A stretch of 64,000 bases of DNA from UBA11986 sp963734955 (lineage in GTDB: Bacteria > Bacteroidota > Ignavibacteria > UBA10030 > UBA6906): the NCBI GenBank assembly GCA_963734955.1, contig CAVTJO010000008.1, forward strand, positions 310,001 to 374,000, read 5' to 3'. The notes below the pieces were generated by a model. The model did not search any database and had not been told where the DNA came from. It saw only the letters and a program-made list of their open reading frames with translations. The position numbers were made by a program, and so were the translations under genes. Below, piece after piece: positions 59,451 through 64,000 of this stretch (position 1 is the stretch's first letter; each line of letters begins with the position of its first letter).

Positions 59451-62045
59451 ATGAGAACGCTAAGAAGATATTTCAGATCAGAAAAGGTCCGGCGCGCTTA
59501 CCTGGTGCTGATGATGGCCGGTTTTGCTGCCGCGTACATCTGGCAGATCGGGTACAGCCGGGACGCAACACAAAGCGCTCCAGCGGTTGCGGAGTCAGGG
59601 CACTTTGCACCGTTCTCGGTATTCACGGATGCGAAGTACACACCGATGGAGACAGCGAGTCTGCTTTCTGTGCTCGGGGTTGCCCTTGCAGGACTTGCGT
59701 ATGCCTTGTTGTTGGCCCGCCAAGTCTACAAGGCGGACCGCGGTACAGAGAAAATGCAGGAGGTTGCCGCTGCAGTCAGGGAGGGAGCCAACGCCTACCT
59801 CGGGGCGCAGTTCAAACGTATCGGTCCGCTTATCATCGTCATAACGGGACTTCTCTTCGTCACCTATACCGGCTCGGTCGATGCATTCCGGTGGGGGCGT
59901 GCCGGTGCGTTCCTTGTTGGTGCATTGTTCAGTTGGAGTGTCGGTTTTGTCGGGATGCGTCTTGCAACGACGGGGAATCTCCGGGTTGCCGCCGCAGCAA
60001 TGCACGGCTATGGAAAGGCGATGCAGCTTGGATACCGGACCGGGACAGTCACGGGAATGCTGACCGACGGACTGGGTCTGCTCGGCGGGACGTTGATCTT
60101 CCTCATCTTCGGCGACCAGGCATATGAAGCCCTGTTGGGATTTGGCTTCGGAGGCACACTGCTCGCGTTGTTCATGCGCGTTGGTGGAGGCATCTATACC
60201 AAGGCGGCCGATGTCGGGGCCGACCTCGTGGGCAAGATTGAAAAGGATATTCCGGAAGATGACCCGCGCAACGCGGCAACCATTGCCGATAACGTCGGCG
60301 ATAACGTTGGAGATTGCGCCGGCATGGCGGCGGATATTTTTGAAAGCTATGAGGTCACCATTGTCGCGGCAATGATCCTTGGGATGGCAAGCTTCGGACA
60401 CAAGGGAGTGATCTTTCCGCTTCTTGTGCGTGGGATCGGGGTGTTGGGATCGATCATCAGTACCTATACCGTTCGCGCCGGTGCGCATGATTCCTCGGAC
60501 AAGGCCCTGAAAAGCGTCCACCGTGGATTCTGGATCGGATCGGTGATTAGTGTTGCCGGCTTCTTCGGGCTTGGCTATTACTATCTTCATTTCGATGCGA
60601 GCTATCTGCTTGCGAACCCCATGGCGGCTGCCGGTTTCCCCGGCGGAGACCCGGGCCTTCTGCCGTCGTTTGCCAACTGGGGGATTGCCGGTTTGGATCT
60701 CCGTCCGGCTCTCACATGCCTTATTGGAGTATTTCTCGCAATCGCTCTGAATAAGGTCACGAGCTACTTCACGCACACCGGGCACGAGCCTGTGAAGAGT
60801 CTCGCCAAGGCTTGTACGACCGGACACGCGACAAATATCATCCAGGGATTTGCCATCGGGTATGAAAGCACGGTCGCAGCCATCATTGTCATTGCTTCGG
60901 CGATCATGATCTCGGTGCTGATCTACGCAGGGACCCCGCCACTGTTTGTCGCCTACGGCATTGCCATGACGGGGATCGGCATGCTTACGCTGACCGGCAA
61001 TACGATTTCGATGGATGTGTTCGGTCCAGTGGCGGATAATGCAAACGGCATCGGTGAGATGGGATATGAGCCGCACGAGATGGAAAAGGCTGACCCGGGA
61101 AGCTACAAGCGTGCGCGGCAGATTCTCGCCGATCTCGACGCAGTTGGGAACACGACGAAAGCCGAAACAAAAGGCATTGCCATCGGCTCGGCCGTGATCG
61201 CTGCCGTGTCCCTGTTTGCAAGCTTCATCGCCATCATTGCCGTCGGCAGCGAAGATCGAATCCAGCAAATGACGACAGCACAGTACATGGCCGAGGCCGG
61301 AAAGTTGACTGTTGCCGATCCCGTCGTGTTCATCGGGTTTCTCATCGGTGGTGCTGTGCCGTTTCTTTTCAGCAGTATGTTGATACGTGCAGTTGGCCGG
61401 GCGGCGTTTTATATCGTGAGAGAATGCCGTGAACAGTTCCGTGACCCGGATATCTGGGAAGGCACAAAGAAACCGAACTACGGTCGCGTGGTGGATATCT
61501 GCACAAACACGGCGCAAAAGGAGCTCATCGGTCCGGGATTCCTTGCGATCATGACGCCGTTGCTTGTCGGCTTTCTGCTCGGGCCGTACGCGCTTGGCGG
61601 ATTCCTGGCAGGAATGATTCTTGTAGGCCAGTTGCTTGCCGTGTTCATGTCGAATGCCGGTGGCGCATGGGACAATGCGAAGAAGATGATCGAGGATGGG
61701 ATTTACGGTGGAAAAGGATCTGAAGCCCACAAGGCATCGGTCACCGGAGATACGGTCGGAGATCCGCTCAAAGACACTGCAGGTCCTGCGATCAACCCTC
61801 TGATCAAAGTCATGAACATGGTGAGTCTGCTTTCTCTCGGGCTCGTGTTGAGTTACAATGTCATGGCACCAAAAGGGGTTTCGCTCGAGTTACAGTGGGC
61901 AATGAAGACGATTGGCGGCCTTGCCGCAATTCTGTGTGCAGTGGCTGTTGCCTGGGCAATCTGGCAGAGCAAGAGGGAGGGAATAGAGGTCACACCGGTT
62001 GAAGGCAAAGTGAAACAGGCAAGGAAGAACAGGAAGTCGCGATAA
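59451..62045 (+). CDS. hppA: K+-independent H+-translocating pyrophosphatase
   Basis: The protein has 864 residues from ATG 59451, with about 16 membrane helices. The pyrophosphate- and Mg-binding core DVGADLVGKIEKDIPEDDPRN and DNVGDNVGDCAGMAADIFESYE are conserved. GNTTKAETKG has Lys570 where K+-dependent enzymes have Ala, which marks the K+-independent class of H+ pumps. It uses PPi to move protons, saving energy or acidifying the outside. It stands alone between the paralogue pair and the DUF302 gene. Confidence 0.95.
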   Translation: MRTLRRYFRSEKVRRAYLVLMMAGFAAAYIWQIGYSRDATQSAPAVAESGHFAPFSVFTDAKYTPMETASLLSVLGVALAGLAYALLLARQVYKADRGTEKMQEVAAAVREGANAYLGAQFKRIGPLIIVITGLLFVTYTGSVDAFRWGRAGAFLVGALFSWSVGFVGMRLATTGNLRVAAAAMHGYGKAMQLGYRTGTVTGMLTDGLGLLGGTLIFLIFGDQAYEALLGFGFGGTLLALFMRVGGGIYTKAADVGADLVGKIEKDIPEDDPRNAATIADNVGDNVGDCAGMAADIFESYEVTIVAAMILGMASFGHKGVIFPLLVRGIGVLGSIISTYTVRAGAHDSSDKALKSVHRGFWIGSVISVAGFFGLGYYYLHFDASYLLANPMAAAGFPGGDPGLLPSFANWGIAGLDLRPALTCLIGVFLAIALNKVTSYFTHTGHEPVKSLAKACTTGHATNIIQGFAIGYESTVAAIIVIASAIMISVLIYAGTPPLFVAYGIAMTGIGMLTLTGNTISMDVFGPVADNANGIGEMGYEPHEMEKADPGSYKRARQILADLDAVGNTTKAETKGIAIGSAVIAAVSLFASFIAIIAVGSEDRIQQMTTAQYMAEAGKLTVADPVVFIGFLIGGAVPFLFSSMLIRAVGRAAFYIVRECREQFRDPDIWEGTKKPNYGRVVDICTNTAQKELIGPGFLAIMTPLLVGFLLGPYALGGFLAGMILVGQLLAVFMSNAGGAWDNAKKMIEDGIYGGKGSEAHKASVTGDTVGDPLKDTAGPAINPLIKVMNMVSLLSLGLVLSYNVMAPKGVSLELQWAMKTIGGLAAILCAVAVAWAIWQSKREGIEVTPVEGKVKQARKNRKSR

Positions 62046-62091
62046 GGAACAATCGGTCTCAGTCGGATTTGAGTGGAGAGGAGGGTTCTGA

Positions 62092-62544
62092 ATGACATCG
62101 GCATCGTTCGCGGCAGGCATGCTTCTCTTGACTGCCGCAGGCTCTGCAGTGTCCGTTGCACAAACAAACGGCGTCGCTTCAATCCAAAGCGCGCACTCTG
62201 TGGCGGCCTCGATTGACCGGCTTGACTCGCTGGCTCGCTCCCGGGGAATGACCGTGTTTGCCCGGATTGACTTTGCCGCCGATGCGAAGAAGGCAGGACT
62301 CGAAATGCGTCCGGAGCAGCTGCTGATATTCGGCAATCCGAAAGCCGGTACTCCCCTGATGGAAGCCTCGCCGACCGCAGCTCTTGACTTGCCGCTGAAA
62401 GTCCTGGCATGGCAAGATCGAGAGGGGAAGGTCTGGCTCTCCTATACCACACCCGAATACATCAAGGAGCGGCACGGGCTGCCCGGGGCGCTCGTGAAAA
62501 ACATTGGCGGCATAAGAGCTCTGGTTGCGAAAGCAGCGGAATAG
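62092..62544 (+). CDS. DUF302 domain-containing exported protein
   Basis: This 150-residue protein has a signal peptide (SASFAAGMLLLTAAGSAVSVA) and a DUF302 domain. Its core is SVAASIDRLDSLARSRGMTVFARIDFAADAKKAGLEM, followed by LLIFGNPKAGTPLM and VWLSYTTPEYIKERH. The domain is an NTF2/TTHA-like fold of unknown role. It follows the pyrophosphatase by 46 bp and may be co-transcribed. Confidence 0.88.
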   Translation: MTSASFAAGMLLLTAAGSAVSVAQTNGVASIQSAHSVAASIDRLDSLARSRGMTVFARIDFAADAKKAGLEMRPEQLLIFGNPKAGTPLMEASPTAALDLPLKVLAWQDREGKVWLSYTTPEYIKERHGLPGALVKNIGGIRALVAKAAE

Positions 62545-62656
62545 GTGGGACGGTCTACCCGATTTCTCTTGTTTGCGGCATCGGATCGATCCCGGTGATT
62601 CGATTCCCTGACGATGATGTTCTCAAACGATTTCCTGGCCCGGCCCGCAGTTGACG

Positions 62657-62685
62657 TTGACTTTGTCCGGGTGCTTTGTTAGTTT
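62657..62685 (+). promoter_or_regulatory. Candidate promoter of the small lipoprotein gene
   Basis: TTGACT (62657-62662), 17 bp and TAGTTT (62680-62685), reading TAGTTTGT, lie about 100 bp before the GTG at 62785. A second TTGAC box at 62651 overlaps in the alternative register. Confidence 0.4.
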
Positions 62686-62784
62686 GTATTCACTCCCCGG
62701 TACCGTTCACTCCCCCTGAGCGGATACCTTTCCCGTCTTTACAGATTTCACTTACTCGACAAACATTCAAGGGAGTAGCCTGCC

Positions 62785-63210
62785 GTGACAACCTTGCCGG
62801 GAGTGTTTACATTGAAGCGTCGCGTTCTGTTCATGGCATCAATTGCCCTGGTTATTGGGTGCGGGCCCTCTGCTGACAACCCATTGTGTCGGCGGTATGA
62901 AACCGGCAACCACGTTGAAGTGTCCGCCGGCGAGGTCCTTCTATCGTGGGAACAAAGTGTGGGAAATCCTCTGCACGCTCACGCCGTCAGCGTGACGCAC
63001 GAACTGGTGTACGATGGAGTCGACAGCGCTGCCGTCGTGATCAATCACAACGCGTATGGCCCCGGCTACGAAAGGCCTGTATCGTACGGGAACCAGCGCT
63101 ATGACATGGCAAAATCCAGAGACATTACCATCAGAGATGTGACCATCCGTGTCGAATACGCCGACCAAAGCAGGATTGTCTTCACGGTCATCCAGGACCC
63201 CCACCAATAG
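62785..63210 (+). CDS. Small exported lipoprotein of unknown function
   Basis: From GTG 62785 (GGGAG nine bases upstream) the 141-residue protein has a lipoprotein signal (KRRVLFMASIALVIGC). The domain that follows has HELVYDGVDSAAVVINHNAYGPGY, DITIRDVTIRVEY and a final strand SRIVFTVIQDPHQ, mostly beta. I do not recognise it. A GTG at 62803 is an alternative start, and the choice changes only a few residues. Confidence 0.65.
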   Translation: MTTLPGVFTLKRRVLFMASIALVIGCGPSADNPLCRRYETGNHVEVSAGEVLLSWEQSVGNPLHAHAVSVTHELVYDGVDSAAVVINHNAYGPGYERPVSYGNQRYDMAKSRDITIRDVTIRVEYADQSRIVFTVIQDPHQ

Positions 63211-63244
63211 TCGAGTGTGGTCGGGAGGATTGATTGACCACCCT

Positions 63245-63281
63245 CAAAAAACAAGCCCTCAACCTCCCCGAAGGTCAAGGG
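63245..63281 (-). terminator. Intrinsic terminator of the cupredoxin-like gene
   Basis: On the minus strand CCCTTGACCT pairs with AGGTTGAGGG over ten pairs with two G-U, a six-base loop, and GCTTGTTTTTTG follows. It ends the gene whose stop is at 63326. Confidence 0.75.
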
Positions 63282-63325
63282 TTGTGATCTTCAAACGCGA
63301 TGCGGGAACGAGAATCGTGCGCCGA

Positions 63326-64000
63326 TTATCTGGCTGTCTGTAACCCCTTCCTCAAGGCAAATTCAAAGTTCATTTCCAGCCGTCCATTTTCCGGTACGAC
63401 AACGTCCTTTTCAAGCTGGTACGGTTGCTCGAAGGTATACTTCTTCGGCTTCCCGTTTTCCGTCTCAGTCGAGACAATCGAAACTCCTTCATGCCACATC
63501 TTGAGCTTGTAGGTCCCTGCCTGGATGTCGGTCAGCGTAAACCTGCCGTGCTTGTCTGTGACGGCGTAATACGGATGATCGACAACAAAGATGTAGCCGC
63601 TCATCCAGGGGTGACCTGCATCGCACGCCGTCTCGAGAATTCCGGTCTTTGGAAAGTATGCTGACTTGAGAGGTGTTTTCTGGCCCCGAATTGGCTGGGC
63701 GATGTTGAATATTGTTCCCGCGCCATTGTCGCATCCGTATGCGTGCACGTTGTGCAGTATCGGATCGCTATTGACTATTTCAAGCTGCTCCCCCTGCTGC
63801 AACACCAGAACGTGCGGCTGATACTCACAATGAGCTTGTGTGAAGATCTGCATCGTCTTCCTGTCCAGCTTCTTTCCCCTGTCAACGCCTTCAAGAAAGA
63901 CCACGGCATTCTGAACGCACTCATTTGCATCGGTGACAAGCCTTGGCGTTACTTTCTTCCTGCCACACACAACATCGTCTTTGGTCACCGTCAGCTCATC
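63326..64000 (-). CDS. Cupredoxin-like protein with carboxypeptidase-regulatory-like domain, N-terminus cut off
   Basis: The frame is open to the right edge, so the true start lies beyond it. The visible 225 residues have VLVLQQGEQLEIVNSDPILHNVHA and PKTGILETACDAGHPWMSGYIFV. These are like cupredoxin strands with His, Cys and His ligands (HNVHAY, CDAGHPW) and a variable fourth residue. The last part, YAVTDKHGRFTLTDIQAGTYKLKMWHEG, is a carboxypeptidase-regulatory-like beta sandwich. Together these resemble secreted copper-binding proteins with a regulatory-like domain. An export signal would lie outside the window. Confidence 0.75.
   Translation of the reverse strand, partial: DELTVTKDDVVCGRKKVTPRLVTDANECVQNAVVFLEGVDRGKKLDRKTMQIFTQAHCEYQPHVLVLQQGEQLEIVNSDPILHNVHAYGCDNGAGTIFNIAQPIRGQKTPLKSAYFPKTGILETACDAGHPWMSGYIFVVDHPYYAVTDKHGRFTLTDIQAGTYKLKMWHEGVSIVSTETENGKPKKYTFEQPYQLEKDVVVPENGRLEMNFEFALRKGLQTAR

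Noticed and set aside
59595..61730. 711-codon minus-strand frame over hppA
   Set aside because: It is antisense to a well-conserved membrane pump, and its sequence is rich in His, Arg, Asn and Thr without domain structure.
1..64000. Prophage, insertion sequence, toxin-antitoxin or CRISPR content
   Set aside because: No integrase, transposase, capsid, toxin or regular spaced repeats are visible on either strand.

Overview
The window looks like part of a chromosome from a Bacteroidota/Ignavibacteriota-type (FCB group) bacterium. The main reason is the recurring C-terminal secretion domain with an NYPNPFNP core, the hallmark of type IX secretion (T9SS) cargo in this group. It occurs on a multiheme cytochrome, a zinc protease, a beta-propeller protein and an M1 peptidase, and as one isolated remnant. 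Base composition looks moderate. Some genes have strong Shine-Dalgarno sites and many have none. No phage, insertion sequence or CRISPR array is visible. The content is mostly chromosomal housekeeping with small accessory or decayed patches.

Layout. 1-2264: end of a HIT protein, then an ECF sigma factor with a membrane partner, a small periplasmic protein and a flavin reductase. 2805-8075: a T9SS multiheme cytochrome, a T9SS metalloprotease and a divergent outer-membrane protein. 8388-15845: cysteine desulfurase from a leaderless-type promoter, a propeller histidine kinase with its NarL-type regulator, and a 14-blade T9SS propeller protein with a frameshift. 16231-20837 (minus strand): homocysteine methyltransferase/MTHFR fusion, frameshifted Ppx/GppA, PrmA and an M28 lipoprotein. 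21004-25897: DUF4097 protein, NfeD-like protein, flotillin, beta-carbonic-anhydrase-like protein and a second homocysteine methyltransferase. 26004-27856: PBP4-type carboxypeptidase, a T9SS-domain remnant and a dispersed inverted-repeat element. 27979-37735: SecA, PII, Era, EamA transporter, M1 peptidase, methylmalonyl-CoA epimerase and UvrC.

37772-46234: two small unknown genes, a DUF2723 membrane protein, a cation-efflux protein, a decayed c-type cytochrome gene, tRNA-Val(CAC), and a pyrimidine operon pyrR-pyrB-pyrC behind a PyrR attenuator. 46422-48352: two exported proteins that share a C-terminal domain, each followed by a diverged copy of one 70-bp sequence. 48422-53561: DUF4783-like protein, an NtrY-like kinase and PgeF. 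53796-57564: GlmS, FabL-like enoyl reductase, lipoprotein MsrB and a GNAT protein. 57688-59349: a tandem pair of paralogues I cannot assign to a family. 59451-64000: K+-independent H+-pyrophosphatase, DUF302 protein, a small lipoprotein and a cupredoxin-like protein cut by the window edge.

Regulatory signals that stand out are the PyrR-binding hairpin with a CNGNGA loop and its terminator, a NarL-style 7-2-7 inverted repeat between the kinase and regulator genes, several sigma70-like promoters with 17-bp spacers, and several clear intrinsic terminators. Two otherwise intact genes each carry one single-base frameshift next to a G run. These could be assembly errors or real lesions.
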